NCBI GenBank assembly: GCA_945861275.1
Contig: CAMATZ010000028.1
Location: 1 to 64,000, forward strand
DNA length: 64,000 nt
DNA from: Bordetella parapertussis
Lineage (GTDB): Bacteria; Pseudomonadota; Gammaproteobacteria; Burkholderiales; SG8-41
Reading direction: 5' to 3'
Part shown: positions 1 through 8,255 of the stretch, in pieces
How positions within the stretch are numbered: position 1 is the first letter of the stretch
Layout of the letters: the number at the start of each line of letters is the position of its first letter
Translations under genes and position numbers: made by a program
The notes under the pieces: generated by a model
Database searches by the model: none
What the model was told of the DNA's origin: nothing
Seen by the model: the letters and a program-made list of their open reading frames with translations, nothing else

Positions 1-183
1 CGGGCGGTCGAAATCGCGGTCGCAGTACGCGAGCATGCGCTCGACGCGCTCCGGCGTGGGTGGAATCACCGGCAGGCCGTCGCTCCAGCCCTTCTCGCAC
101 AAAAACTCGAACACCGCCTCCGGATCGTCGTCACACTGGACCATTGCGCCGGGCGCCTGCAGCATTGCGGTGAGTGAACTCAT
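1..183 (-). CDS. Hypothetical protein, N-terminal part (runs off the window edge)
   Basis: The open frame starts at an ATG (181-183) and runs off the left edge, so only 61 codons are visible. Near residue 36 it has a tryptophan followed by DGLPVIPPT, a segment I associate with proteins found beside UGSC-family proteins. The start overlaps the stop of the upstream selenoprotein gene by 4 bases (ATGA), which implies translational coupling and a shared function. No catalytic motif is visible in the part present. The enzymatic role is unknown. Confidence 0.6.
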   Translation of the reverse strand, partial: MSSLTAMLQAPGAMVQCDDDPEAVFEFLCEKGWSDGLPVIPPTPERVERMLAYCDRDFDRP

Positions 184-716
184 GACTGCCTCTCCTTGAC
201 CACTTTCAAGAACTGCGGCAACGCCACCGTCGCGCGTTCAACCACTTTGTCCATGTTGAGACCGCCCAGCGGATGCTGAATTTTCAGCAGCGGCAGATCG
301 GGCACGCCAAACACCTTGGCCTGCGCCGTGCCGAGCTTCATGAAGCTGTCCGAACAAACCACCGCGGCAATCAGCCCGCGCTTGGTCAACTGCGCCATGT
401 CGTGGACACTCCACGACGTGCATGAGCCTCAATCGGCCATGGCGCTGATCACCAGATCAGCCTCCTGCGCCAATTCGTCGAGCACCTGCTCCGTCGCCGG
501 GCGGCTCGACGTGGGTTTGCGTTTAATCACCACCGAATCGACCTTGAATTCCTTCTTCACACCCTCGATGATGAGATTCAGCAGGTGGTCGGCATTGGCC
601 TTGCTGTTGTCCAGTATGCCGAGACGGATGCCGCCATTGCCCAGCCTGCGGTTGGATTTCAGTTGCGCGACCTCCTCAATCGGCGCGTCGGGTACTACGA
701 GAAATATCTTGCCCAT
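180..716 (-). CDS. UGSC-family selenoprotein with in-frame UGA (selenocysteine)
   Basis: Conceptual translation gives 178 residues if the UGA at 429-431 is read as selenocysteine (residue 96). The sequence around it is MAD-U-GSCTSWSVHD, which is the signature that names the UGSC family, and the frame stays open and protein-like on both sides of the UGA. Without recoding it would be split into a 95-residue and a 72-residue piece. The N-terminal half looks like an alpha/beta fold, and the U/Cys-Gly-Ser-Cys motif implies a thiol/selenol redox centre. The reaction is not established. A hairpin just after the UGA could act as the SECIS element. The selenocysteine machinery is not in this window. 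Confidence 0.8.
399..431 (-). promoter_or_regulatory. Candidate bacterial SECIS hairpin after the UGA codon
   Basis: On the minus strand, 11 bases after the UGA (429-431), a perfect 7-bp stem GTCGTGG/CCACGAC (411-417 with 399-405) closes a 5-base loop AGUGU. The loop begins 18 bases after the UGA, within the range usual for bacterial SECIS elements, and contains a G-U pair of bases as these loops commonly do. The hairpin is also protein-coding, as expected for bacterial elements. The assignment is inferred from position and pairing only. Confidence 0.6.
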
Positions 717-782
717 GAAAAGCTCCCTTTAAAAAACGTCAAAACACTTTTTTGCCACAGATAAACACGGATTAAACCAGAT

Positions 783-860
783 CGTAGCGTGCGCCATGCG
801 CGCGATCAATCCACGCATCCGGGCAGACTCTGCTTGATCGTGCGCATGGCGCACGCTACG
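783..860. repeat. REP-like inverted repeat, GTAGCGTGCGC family, copy 1
   Basis: Two 27-base arms (783-809 and 834-860), starting with CGTAGCGTGCGCCATGCGC on the left, are near-perfect reverse complements around a 24-base centre. They lie in the roughly 200-base gap between the selenoprotein gene and the HD-hydrolase gene. A related copy occurs at 57204-57259. This looks like a dispersed extragenic palindrome. The rest of the gap shows no gene. Confidence 0.7.
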
Positions 861-919
861 GTTGTTCAACTGCGGTTAATTCAATGTTAGCAGCCGCGCG
901 CGATCGCTACAAACCGCCG

Positions 920-1519
920 CTAACGCATGGCGCGCCGCAAATGCGGCCCGCGCACCTCCGGTTTGGCATGCCGCAGCCAGCGCTGCGCGTGAGGCCGTTC
1001 GGCATACACCGCGTCAAACAAGGCTTCCAGCCGCACATGCGTGCCACGCATGGCATCGATCACGGATTTCGCCCAATCAAAATATTCGATCTGGCGTTTC
1101 AGCGGCCAGCGTGCAGGCGGATTTGCCGCCACATCGCGCAGATTGCAGATTTTATCCGCCAGCTTGACCAGCTGCGCCTTGCGCGTGAGATGCGGTCCGT
1201 GCTTGATTTGCAGTTCCTTGCGCTTCCTTTTCTTGAGTTTTTTGTTGTCGGTGACTTCAATCACGATGTCGCGAACTTCGTTGCCGAACGCCGCGGCAAG
1301 CTCAGCGGGTGTGGTCTCGGTGTCTTCGAGCGTGTCGTGCAAAATTGCCGCGATCAACACCGTGGTATCCATCACGCGTGCTTCCTGCACCAGCACATTG
1401 GCGAGATCTATCGGATGATTGATATACGGCGAAGCCTCGGGATCTTTGCGCCGCTGATGGCGATGCTTTTTCGCCGCGAAGTCGATGGCTTTCAACAGCA
1501 ATTGGTGCCGGGATTGCAT
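920..1519 (-). CDS. HD-domain phosphohydrolase, MESH1/RelA-SpoT hydrolase-like
   Basis: A 199-residue protein made essentially of one HD domain. Visible metal-site elements are H35 in an NHP context, H61-D62 in ILHDTLEDTE, and a later D in KLADKICNLRD. This order matches the hydrolase domain of SpoT and the small stand-alone MESH1-type (p)ppGpp or NADPH hydrolases, and no synthetase or TGS domain is present. It probably hydrolyses a 3'-pyrophosphorylated nucleotide using a divalent metal. The C-terminal 50 residues are basic and less conserved. It is transcribed alone. The precise substrate cannot be told from sequence. Confidence 0.8.
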   Translation of the reverse strand: MQSRHQLLLKAIDFAAKKHRHQRRKDPEASPYINHPIDLANVLVQEARVMDTTVLIAAILHDTLEDTETTPAELAAAFGNEVRDIVIEVTDNKKLKKRKRKELQIKHGPHLTRKAQLVKLADKICNLRDVAANPPARWPLKRQIEYFDWAKSVIDAMRGTHVRLEALFDAVYAERPHAQRWLRHAKPEVRGPHLRRAMR

Positions 1520-1641
1520 ACCTTGATCTCACGTATTGTAAGTATTTGTTTTAATTGAACAATTATATCATCACTCAGCACCTGTCGAGCTACAGGATAG
1601 AATGCCGCCCTCCTTCAATAAACGCCGACTTGGGCAGCCCG

Positions 1642-2001
1642 ATGACCCCCGCTCACAATAGCCTGGAGCAACTGCGCGAACGCATCAAAGCCTTCGCCGC
1701 AGAACGCGATTGGGATCAATTTCACAACCCAAAAAATCTCGCCATGGCGCTCGCCGGTGAAGCGGGTGAAGTGGTAGAACATTTTCAGTGGCTGACCTTT
1801 GATGAGGCGGTCAACCTGCCTCCTGCTACCAAAGAAGCGGTCGCACTGGAGTGCGCGGATGTGCTGCTGTTCCTGCTGCGGCTCACCGACAAGCTGGATA
1901 TTGATCTTGCCGCAGCAGCGGAAAAGAAGCTGGAACTTAATGCGCTGAAGTATCCCGTGGAAAAGTCTCGTGGCAAGGCGACGAAGTACAATAAACTGTG
2001 A
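1642..2001 (+). CDS. MazG-like nucleotide pyrophosphohydrolase
   Basis: A 119-residue protein. I chose the ATG at 1642 because the upstream in-frame extension (from 1555) does not look protein-like, and family members start shortly before the SLEQLRERI helix. The paired acidic motifs EAGEVVEHFQW and ECADVLLFLLRL are the magnesium-binding EExxE and ExxD helices of all-alpha MazG/dCTPase-type enzymes. These hydrolyse (d)NTPs to NMP and pyrophosphate as house-cleaning. The C-terminal KYPVEKSRGKATKYNKL tail is typical of this subgroup. The gene stands alone. Confidence 0.85.
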   Translation: MTPAHNSLEQLRERIKAFAAERDWDQFHNPKNLAMALAGEAGEVVEHFQWLTFDEAVNLPPATKEAVALECADVLLFLLRLTDKLDIDLAAAAEKKLELNALKYPVEKSRGKATKYNKL

Positions 2002-2015
2002 AAAACTGTGAATGC

Positions 2016-2094
2016 GTGAAGGGTGAAGAGTGAAGAGGGACCTCACACACCCCTTCACCCTCCACCCCTTCACCCTTCACCCTTCACCCTTCAC
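2016..2094. repeat. GTGAAGGGTGAAG / CACCCTTCAC inverted and tandem repeat
   Basis: After the MazG-like gene, the segment GTGAAGGGTGAAGAGTGAAG (2016-2035) is complemented by several copies of the heptamer CACCCTT between 2052 and 2094. The arms can form a long imperfect hairpin with slippage among the heptamers. It fills most of the gap before rlmJ. Similar constructions occur at 2950-3024 and 37561-37633. It may end transcription, but no clear T-tract is present. Confidence 0.65.
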
Positions 2095-2105
2095 GACTCT
2101 ATTCA

Positions 2106-2945
2106 GTGCTCTCCTACCGCCACTTATTCCACGCCGGAAGTTTCGCTGACGTCTTCAAACACGTGCTGCTGACGCGGCTGATGTTTGCGCTGAACGAAAA
2201 AGACAAACCGTATTTTTTCCTCGACACCCATGCCGGTACCGGCCTCTATGATTTGTCGCACCCGTGGGCGCAAAAAGGGCGCGAGTTCGAAAGCGGCATC
2301 AAAAAATTGTGGGATCGCAAGGACATTCCCGCGGCGATGAAACCCTACATGGACATGGTGCGTGAGGAAAACACCGACGGACACTTGCGTTATTACCCCG
2401 GTTCGCCACGTATCGCACGCCGCCTGATCCGGCCCATCGATCGCATCGCGCTCACCGAACTGAACAAGACCGATTGCGCCGCGCTGCACGCATTATTCGC
2501 GCGCGATCGCCGGGTAAACGTGCAATTGCTGGATGGCTATCAGGCACTCAAGGCGCACCTGCCACCCAAGGAACGGCGCGGCCTGGTGTTGATTGATTCG
2601 TCGTTTGACCGCGCGCGCGAATTCGCACGCATTGCCACCGCGCTGCAAGAAGCGCATACCCGCTGGCAAACCGGCACTTACGCCATCTGGTATCCGCTGA
2701 TGGGCGCGGGCGTGATACGAGGTTTCGAGCGCGCCATTGAAGACGCCGGCATCCGCAAGGTGTTGCAATTCGAGCTGTCGATCCTGCCGGAAGATGCATC
2801 CACCATACCCGGCTGCGGCATGATCATCGTCAACCCGCCGTGGAAGTTTGACACTGAAATGCGCACGCTGCTGCGCTGGTTGTGGTCGGTGCTGAACGTC
2901 AAAAGCGCGGGTGGCGTCAAAGTGCATTGGGTGGTGCGGGAGTAA
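2106..2945 (+). CDS. rlmJ: 23S rRNA (adenine(2030)-N6)-methyltransferase RlmJ
   Basis: A 279-residue protein starting with GTG. The N-terminus LSYRHLFHAGSFADVFKH and the SAM-binding segment FLDTHAGTGLYDL are characteristic of RlmJ, and the C-terminal NPPW motif is present near residue 245. RlmJ methylates A2030 of 23S rRNA with S-adenosylmethionine. The motif IV that reads DPPY in the Escherichia coli enzyme reads D164-S-S-F here, so the aspartate is kept but both prolines are lost. It precedes hrpA convergently. Confidence 0.9.
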   Translation: MLSYRHLFHAGSFADVFKHVLLTRLMFALNEKDKPYFFLDTHAGTGLYDLSHPWAQKGREFESGIKKLWDRKDIPAAMKPYMDMVREENTDGHLRYYPGSPRIARRLIRPIDRIALTELNKTDCAALHALFARDRRVNVQLLDGYQALKAHLPPKERRGLVLIDSSFDRAREFARIATALQEAHTRWQTGTYAIWYPLMGAGVIRGFERAIEDAGIRKVLQFELSILPEDASTIPGCGMIIVNPPWKFDTEMRTLLRWLWSVLNVKSAGGVKVHWVVRE

Positions 2946-2949
2946 ATAC

Positions 2950-3024
2950 GTGAATTGTGAAAAGTGAACGTGAAGAGTGCCGCGTTGCGGCCCCTATCGC
3001 GGGACTCACGTTTCACGTTTCACG
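2950..3024. repeat. GTGAA / TTCAC inverted repeat after rlmJ
   Basis: Immediately after the rlmJ stop codon, GTGAATTGTGAAAAGTGAAC and following bases (2950-2979) are complemented by ACTCACGTTTCACGTTTCACG (3004-3024). This is the same repeat style as at 2016-2094. It may work as a transcription-end hairpin between convergent rlmJ and hrpA. Confidence 0.55.
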
Positions 3025-3039
3025 AGCCATTCAGCAAGC

Positions 3040-3135
3040 GTAGGGCGCAATCCCATTGCGCCGCATGAATGACCTGCTAGTCACATGCGGCGCAATAGGA
3101 CAAGGGAACACTTGAAGCGAAGCATTGCGCCCTAC
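3040..3135. repeat. Nested inverted repeat GTAGGGCGCAAT...ATTGCGCCCTAC
   Basis: The outer arms GTAGGGCGCAAT (3040-3051) and ATTGCGCCCTAC (3124-3135) are perfect complements. Inside them, ATTGCGCCGCAT (3055-3066) pairs perfectly with ATGCGGCGCAAT (3085-3096). Bases 3097-3123 resemble part of the repeat at 33120-33146 in reverse orientation (ACAAGGGAACA and GCGAAGC shared). It sits between convergent rlmJ and hrpA and looks like a small non-coding mobile or REP-type unit. Confidence 0.65.
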
Positions 3136-3154
3136 ACCACTACGGCAGGCGAGA

Positions 3155-6100
3155 CTACTTCATCGCGTTCCAGAACTTCTCCAGCCGCTTGTACGAAATC
3201 GGATACGGCGTCTTCAACTCCTGCGCAAACAGCGACACGCGCAGTTCCTCGATGTGCCAGCGCAACTCACGCAGACGCGCATCGACGGCACCCGCTTGCG
3301 TCTGCTTTTCCAGCAGTTCCTCGTAACGTTTCCACCACTCGCCGATGCTTGCCGCGTGTTTCGCATCGCGCTCCACATCACGCGGATATTTGTCGAGGCG
3401 TTTTTGCATGGCTTGCAAATAACGCGGCAACTGCGCGAGTTGTTCCCAAGGCGTCGCGGCGAAGCAGCCCTTGAAAATCAGCCTTGATAATTGTGCGCGA
3501 ATGTCGGCTGCCGGTCGCGACAACGCGCCTTTAGCGGCACTCAGCGCCAATGAAACCTGGTGGTATTCCACGCCTGTCGCGGCCAACAGCCTGCACGCGC
3601 CTTCACTCACTGCCGGCAGGCGCGTGCGTGCGCGCTTGAGTTGCGCTTCGTAATCTTTCTGGCTGCGCGGTAACGCATCTTCGCCTATGAACGCGCGGTC
3701 GGTGATGGCGGTGATGACGTCTTCCCGCAGATCATCCACACCTGCCACGCCGCGCAACTGCATGGCTGCCTGCTCAAAACCGCGTAAATTCTTTTCCAGT
3801 TGCTTCATTTGCTCTTTGAGCGCGAAGCGCATGAGCCGTGTGACGCCCAGACGCATGGCCGCGTCCGCCGCGGATTTCACATCAAAAAGCTGGATCGCAA
3901 CACTGTCGCGCTGGTCCACCAACGCCGGATAACCGGTGAGCTTGCGGCCATTGCGGGTGAACGCCAGCTGCTCCGGCAGATCGCCACAATCCCACACGCG
4001 AATATTGTCGCGCTCAAGGCCGGTTTCGGCCTTAGCGAAGGTCAGCTGTGCCGCCTGCCCCAGTTGAACTTTCAGTGCAGCCAGATCGCGCCCGCCCGCC
4101 AGTTCACGCCCAGCGTCGTCGATCACTCTGAAATTCATTTTCAGATGCGCCGGTATCTCGGCGCCGTCCCACGCATCCGTTGCAACCGGCTGGCCTGCGC
4201 GTTGCCGCACAAAGTTCGCCAGCGCCGCGACAAACGGCCGGCTTGCGTCGCTGCCGGTGAGAAACGCCGTCACCTGCTCCGGAATGGGGAACAGATGGCG
4301 GCGCAGGGTTTTGGGCAGCGCCTTCAAATACGCAGCCACCTTGTCGCGAATCATTCCCGGCGCCAGCCAATCGAACGGCGTGTCATCCAGCGTGTTCAAC
4401 AGATGCAGCGGCACCGTGACCGTCACGCCGTCTAGCGGATGCGCGGGCTCGAAGCGGTAACGCAGCTGGTACGTCACATCACCCACACGCAACGTTTCGG
4501 GAAACTGCGCCTCGGTAATATCCATCGCCGAGTGCCGCATCAGGTACTCGCGCGTGAGATACAGCAACTGCGGATTGCTCTGCTCTGCCTCGCTGCGCCA
4601 CGCGTCGAACGCTACGCCATTGTGAATATGCAGCGGCACCGCCGCGTCGTAAAACGCGAACAGCGTGTGCTCATCGACCAGCACATCGCGCTTACGCGCC
4701 TTGTGCTCCAGCGCCTGCACTTCCTTTATAACCATTTGATTTTGAACGAAAAACTTAGCGCTTGTTTGATAGTCTCCTGCAACCAGCGCACGCTGAATGA
4801 AGATCTCGCGCGCCTCGCGCGGATTTATCGGGCCATAGTGAACGCTGCGCTTGGGCACGATGGTCAGGCCATACAGCGTGACCCGTTCATACGCCGTGAC
4901 CATCGCCCGATCTTTTTCCCAATGCGGATCAAAATAATGGCGTTTCACCCGATCGCCCGCGATACGCTCTATCCAATCGGGGTCGATCTTCGCCACACCG
5001 CGCGCGTAAAGCCGCGTGGTTTCCACCAATTCAGCGGCCATCACCCACTTGGGCTGCGACTTGCGCAACACCGAACCGGGAAAAATCGTGAACTTGATGC
5101 CGCGTGCGCCGAGATATTCGCCCTCATCGTTTTTGAAGCCGAGATTGCCCAGCAGCCCGGCCAGCAGAGCACGATGGATTTGCTCAAACGTGGCGGGGAT
5201 TTCATTCTCGCGCAAACCCATTTCCCCGGTGAGCGCGGCGAGTTGCCCGTGTATGTCGCGCCACTCGCGCAAGCGCCGCTGCGACAGAAAATGCGCCTGC
5301 AACTGATCGGCCAGCTTGCGATTGGATTTCCGGTGTTTGATTGCCTCGTCAAAAAATGTCCATATTTTCAGATACGCCATGAAATCCGAACGCTCGTCCT
5401 GAAACGGCTGATGCGCGCGGTCAGCCGCTTCAGCGCGGTCAAATGGCCGGTCGCGCGGATCCTGCACCGACAACGCGGAGGCGATGATCAGCACTTCAGC
5501 GAGGCAATTTTCCTGTTTGGCGGCAATAATCATGCGTGAAATGCGCGGATCAATCGGGAATTTCGCCAGCTGCCAGCCCACCGGCGTGAGTTGATTTTCG
5601 TCATCCACCGCGCCCAGTTCGGCCAGCAATTGATAACCGTCGGCGATCATGCGCGGCAGCGGCGGCTCCAGAAACGGAAAATCCTCCACATCGCCGATTT
5701 TCAGCGACTTCATGCGCAGAATGACCGATGCCAGTGACGAGCGCAGAATTTCCGGATCGGTGAATTCGTCGCGCGCGGCGAAATCCTCCTCGTCATAGAG
5801 GCGGATGCACACGCCCGCAGCCACGCGCCCGCAACGCCCGGCGCGCTGATTGGCCGAGGCGCGCGAAATTTTTTCAACTTGCAACAGTTCGACCTTGTTG
5901 CGGTAACTGTAGCGGTTCACGCGCGACAACCCCGGATCAATCACATAACGTATGCCGGGCACTGTGAGCGAGGTCTCCGCGACATTAGTAGCGAGCACAA
6001 TGCGCCGGCCGCTGTGCGGCTTGAACACACGATCCTGTTCTTCGAACGACAACCGCGCGAACAGCGGCAGGATTTCCGCGCCACTGGGGTGATGTTTGCG

Positions 6101-6898
6101 CAGCGCCTCGGCGGTTTCGCGGATTTCACGCTCACCCGGCAGAAACACCAGTATGTCCCCTCCCGAGCGATCACGCGCGAGATCGTCCACCGCGTCGAGG
6201 ATGGCGGCTTCGATGTCTTCATCCTCCTGCAGCGCGCCTTTGTCCTTGCTCTTGTCTTTCGTTTTCAGCGGACGATAGCGCACCTCCACCGGATACATGC
6301 GCCCCGAAACCTCAATCACCGGAGCACCGTTAAAGTGTGCTGCAAATCGTCCGGCATCAATGGTCGCGGACGTAACTATCACCTTCAAATCCGGCCGCTG
6401 CGGCAACAATCGCCTCAGGTAGCCCAGCAGAAAATCGATGTTGAGACTGCGCTCGTGCGCCTCGTCGATGATCAGCGTGTCGTAGGCGCGCAGTTCCCGG
6501 TCGCCCTGCGTTTCAGCCAGCAGAATGCCATCGGTCATCAGCTTGATGTAGGTGTTGGACGACACCTTGTCCGAGAAGCGCACTTTGTAACCCACCGCCT
6601 GACCGAGCGGGCTTTTCAGCTCCTGCGCAATGCGCATCGCCACCGTACGCGCGGCGATGCGTCGCGGCTGGGTATGCCCGATCAAGCCCTGCACGCCGCG
6701 CTGCAATTCCAGACAGATTTTCGGCAACTGCGTGGTTTTGCCCGAACCGGTTTCGCCGCACACGATCACCACTTGATGGTCCCGTATGGCGCGCGCGATT
6801 TCCTCCCGCATCACCACCACGGGCAAGTCGTCCGGGTAAGCCGGTCGCGGCAAATTGGCCAGCCGCGTTTCGAGATCAGCCGGTGTGCGTCGAGTCAT
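3155..6898 (-). CDS. hrpA: ATP-dependent RNA helicase HrpA (DEAH box)
   Basis: A 1247-residue protein, close to the usual length of about 1300 for bacterial HrpA. Walker A GETGSGKTT lies at 48-56 and DEAH at 145-148, followed by an SAT motif and the helicase-C motif QRAGRCGR. Then come the helicase-associated (HA2), OB-fold and long DUF3418 C-terminal regions that separate HrpA from DEAD-box enzymes. It is an NTP-dependent 3'-5' RNA helicase, linked in E. coli to mRNA processing and rescue of stalled ribosomes. It is transcribed alone, ATG at 6896-6898, with rlmJ convergent. Confidence 0.95.
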   Translation of the reverse strand: MTRRTPADLETRLANLPRPAYPDDLPVVVMREEIARAIRDHQVVIVCGETGSGKTTQLPKICLELQRGVQGLIGHTQPRRIAARTVAMRIAQELKSPLGQAVGYKVRFSDKVSSNTYIKLMTDGILLAETQGDRELRAYDTLIIDEAHERSLNIDFLLGYLRRLLPQRPDLKVIVTSATIDAGRFAAHFNGAPVIEVSGRMYPVEVRYRPLKTKDKSKDKGALQEDEDIEAAILDAVDDLARDRSGGDILVFLPGEREIRETAEALRKHHPSGAEILPLFARLSFEEQDRVFKPHSGRRIVLATNVAETSLTVPGIRYVIDPGLSRVNRYSYRNKVELLQVEKISRASANQRAGRCGRVAAGVCIRLYDEEDFAARDEFTDPEILRSSLASVILRMKSLKIGDVEDFPFLEPPLPRMIADGYQLLAELGAVDDENQLTPVGWQLAKFPIDPRISRMIIAAKQENCLAEVLIIASALSVQDPRDRPFDRAEAADRAHQPFQDERSDFMAYLKIWTFFDEAIKHRKSNRKLADQLQAHFLSQRRLREWRDIHGQLAALTGEMGLRENEIPATFEQIHRALLAGLLGNLGFKNDEGEYLGARGIKFTIFPGSVLRKSQPKWVMAAELVETTRLYARGVAKIDPDWIERIAGDRVKRHYFDPHWEKDRAMVTAYERVTLYGLTIVPKRSVHYGPINPREAREIFIQRALVAGDYQTSAKFFVQNQMVIKEVQALEHKARKRDVLVDEHTLFAFYDAAVPLHIHNGVAFDAWRSEAEQSNPQLLYLTREYLMRHSAMDITEAQFPETLRVGDVTYQLRYRFEPAHPLDGVTVTVPLHLLNTLDDTPFDWLAPGMIRDKVAAYLKALPKTLRRHLFPIPEQVTAFLTGSDASRPFVAALANFVRQRAGQPVATDAWDGAEIPAHLKMNFRVIDDAGRELAGGRDLAALKVQLGQAAQLTFAKAETGLERDNIRVWDCGDLPEQLAFTRNGRKLTGYPALVDQRDSVAIQLFDVKSAADAAMRLGVTRLMRFALKEQMKQLEKNLRGFEQAAMQLRGVAGVDDLREDVITAITDRAFIGEDALPRSQKDYEAQLKRARTRLPAVSEGACRLLAATGVEYHQVSLALSAAKGALSRPAADIRAQLSRLIFKGCFAATPWEQLAQLPRYLQAMQKRLDKYPRDVERDAKHAASIGEWWKRYEELLEKQTQAGAVDARLRELRWHIEELRVSLFAQELKTPYPISYKRLEKFWNAMK

Positions 6899-6987
6899 TT
6901 CGGGGCCACCGAGTTACAGCAGGCGCGCATTTTACAGCAGTGGCCAGCATCCCTATAAAATAGCATCGTGACCCGAGAAGAGGCAGA

Positions 6988-7893
6988 ATGAATATGACGC
7001 GCACGCTCCTGTTGTTGCTGTGCCTTTGGCCCTCGTTACTGTGGGGTGCGGTGGGCAAGCTTGATTCCTTTGAAGGGGATGTAAAAATATCCGCCGCCAG
7101 CGGCTTCAAGACGGTTAAGGCCGGGCTTGAAGTTGAGGAAGGCGATCTGGTTCGAACCGGCGCCAACGCCTGGGCGCTGTTTGAAATGAGTGATGGCGCG
7201 TCCATCACGGTACGTCCGGCCACCGAGTTGCGCATTACCAAGTACCGTTATTCAGCGGACGGCGCCGCATCACAGAACAGCAGCGTGATCGATCTGGCCA
7301 AAGGCGCATTGCGCGTGATTACCGGTCTCATCGGACAAACCAACCGTCCGGGCTACGCGATCGTCACGCCCACTGCGACGATGGGCATACGCGGCACCGA
7401 TCACGAGCCCGCTTACTATCCGCCCGGAGCCAGTGCCGACAAGGATCAGCCGCCCGGCGCCTATGACAAGGTAAATGAAGGCGAAACTTTCATCCGCAAC
7501 GAAAAGGGACAGCAGGTCACCGTCAATCGCGGACGCGTCGCCTTCATGTCCCAAGACCGGCGCACGGCGCCGAGGCTGCTGCAAGGCGAGCCGAAATTCT
7601 ATCGCCGCCATGCCGAAATCGACCGGCGCACGGCGGCGCGACGCGAGGCCATGCATCGCCGCATCCAGGAGCAACGCCAGCTCAGGCAGCAAGAACGCAA
7701 GGAAAAAATGCAGCAACGCCGGGAAGACAAAAAAGCGGCTGCGGATCACAGGGAGCCGCAGCACAATCTCAAATCAAACGTGGAACGCGACAAACCCGAG
7801 CGCGAGGCGCGGCAGCAAAAGCAGCAAGAACTGCGCGAACAACGCAGGAACGATCTGGAGCAACGGCGCCGTGAGAAAGCGGCAGAGCGCTAG
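6988..7893 (+). CDS. FecR-domain periplasmic protein with basic coiled-coil tail
   Basis: A 301-residue protein. A signal peptide (about residues 1-20, leucine-rich, ending LLWGA) is followed by a FecR domain from about 25 to 150, with GDLVRTGANAWALFEMSDG and the MGIRGTDHE turn typical of FecR domains in secreted beta-rich proteins. The last 110 residues are dominated by R, E, Q and K and predict a long charged coiled coil. No FecA or sigma factor is adjacent, so classic iron-citrate signalling is unlikely. The TAG stop (7891-7893) lies inside the end of the MITE-like element, so the original C-terminus may have been replaced. Confidence 0.75.
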   Translation: MNMTRTLLLLLCLWPSLLWGAVGKLDSFEGDVKISAASGFKTVKAGLEVEEGDLVRTGANAWALFEMSDGASITVRPATELRITKYRYSADGAASQNSSVIDLAKGALRVITGLIGQTNRPGYAIVTPTATMGIRGTDHEPAYYPPGASADKDQPPGAYDKVNEGETFIRNEKGQQVTVNRGRVAFMSQDRRTAPRLLQGEPKFYRRHAEIDRRTAARREAMHRRIQEQRQLRQQERKEKMQQRREDKKAAADHREPQHNLKSNVERDKPEREARQQKQQELREQRRNDLEQRRREKAAER

Positions 7894-8159
7894 GGCCTGT
7901 TAACAATTAATTCGTGAGATGCGTTGCTGTCCGAATCGTCGCTGGCAAGGCGCTTGCCGCAGGCAATATCGCGAATATTGCCAAGGCAAGCAACGCAGCG
8001 AGCGGCAATTGGGGCAGCAACCCGTAGGGCCAGGGCGATTGGGTGGTGGATAGCACGGTGTCCTTGATACGCCACAGCGATAGGATTTCCATCGGCTCCT
8101 TATTTACCAAACCCAATCGTCCCTGGCGCGCTCGCGAATCAATTGTTAACAGGCCCTAA
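7891..8159. mobile_element. MITE-like element (269 bp) with GGGCCTGTTAACAAT terminal inverted repeats
   Basis: The terminal repeats TAGGGCCTGTTAACAATTAA (from 7891) and, at the other end, the reverse complement of AATTGTTAACAGGCCCTA (to 8159) match over about 27 bases with few mismatches. The unit is flanked by TA on both sides. It has no transposase frame. Internally, CCAGGGCGATTGGGT (about 8030) pairs with ACCCAATCGTCCCTGG (about 8110), so the unit can fold almost end to end. It occupies most of the 362-base gap after the FecR gene and supplies that gene's stop codon. The parent insertion sequence is not identified. Confidence 0.75.
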
Positions 8160-8255
8160 GGTCTGAAATGGTATTGAAATTTCATGCCCGCGTGAAATTC
8201 GGGAAGATGAATCAGGTGTAGCATTTCCTTACACCGTACAACAAGGGAGGAATCG

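Noticed and set aside
429-431. Reading the UGA as a nonsense mutation that makes a pseudogene
   Set aside because: The family motif runs through the UGA, both sides are intact and in frame, and a hairpin sits at SECIS distance, so recoding is the simpler explanation.
884-1558. Long plus-strand open frame over the HD-hydrolase gene
   Set aside because: It is antisense to a gene with a clear HD motif and has no recognisable domain; in GC-rich DNA such long shadow frames are common.
2052-2094. CACCCTT tandem copies as a CRISPR or regulatory repeat array
   Set aside because: The units are 7 bases without spacers and pair with the opposite arm as a hairpin; there are no cas genes.
4439-6958. Two long plus-strand frames inside hrpA (4439-5539 and 5879-6958)
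   Set aside because: They lie wholly on the antisense strand of a complete helicase gene and their products show no domain.
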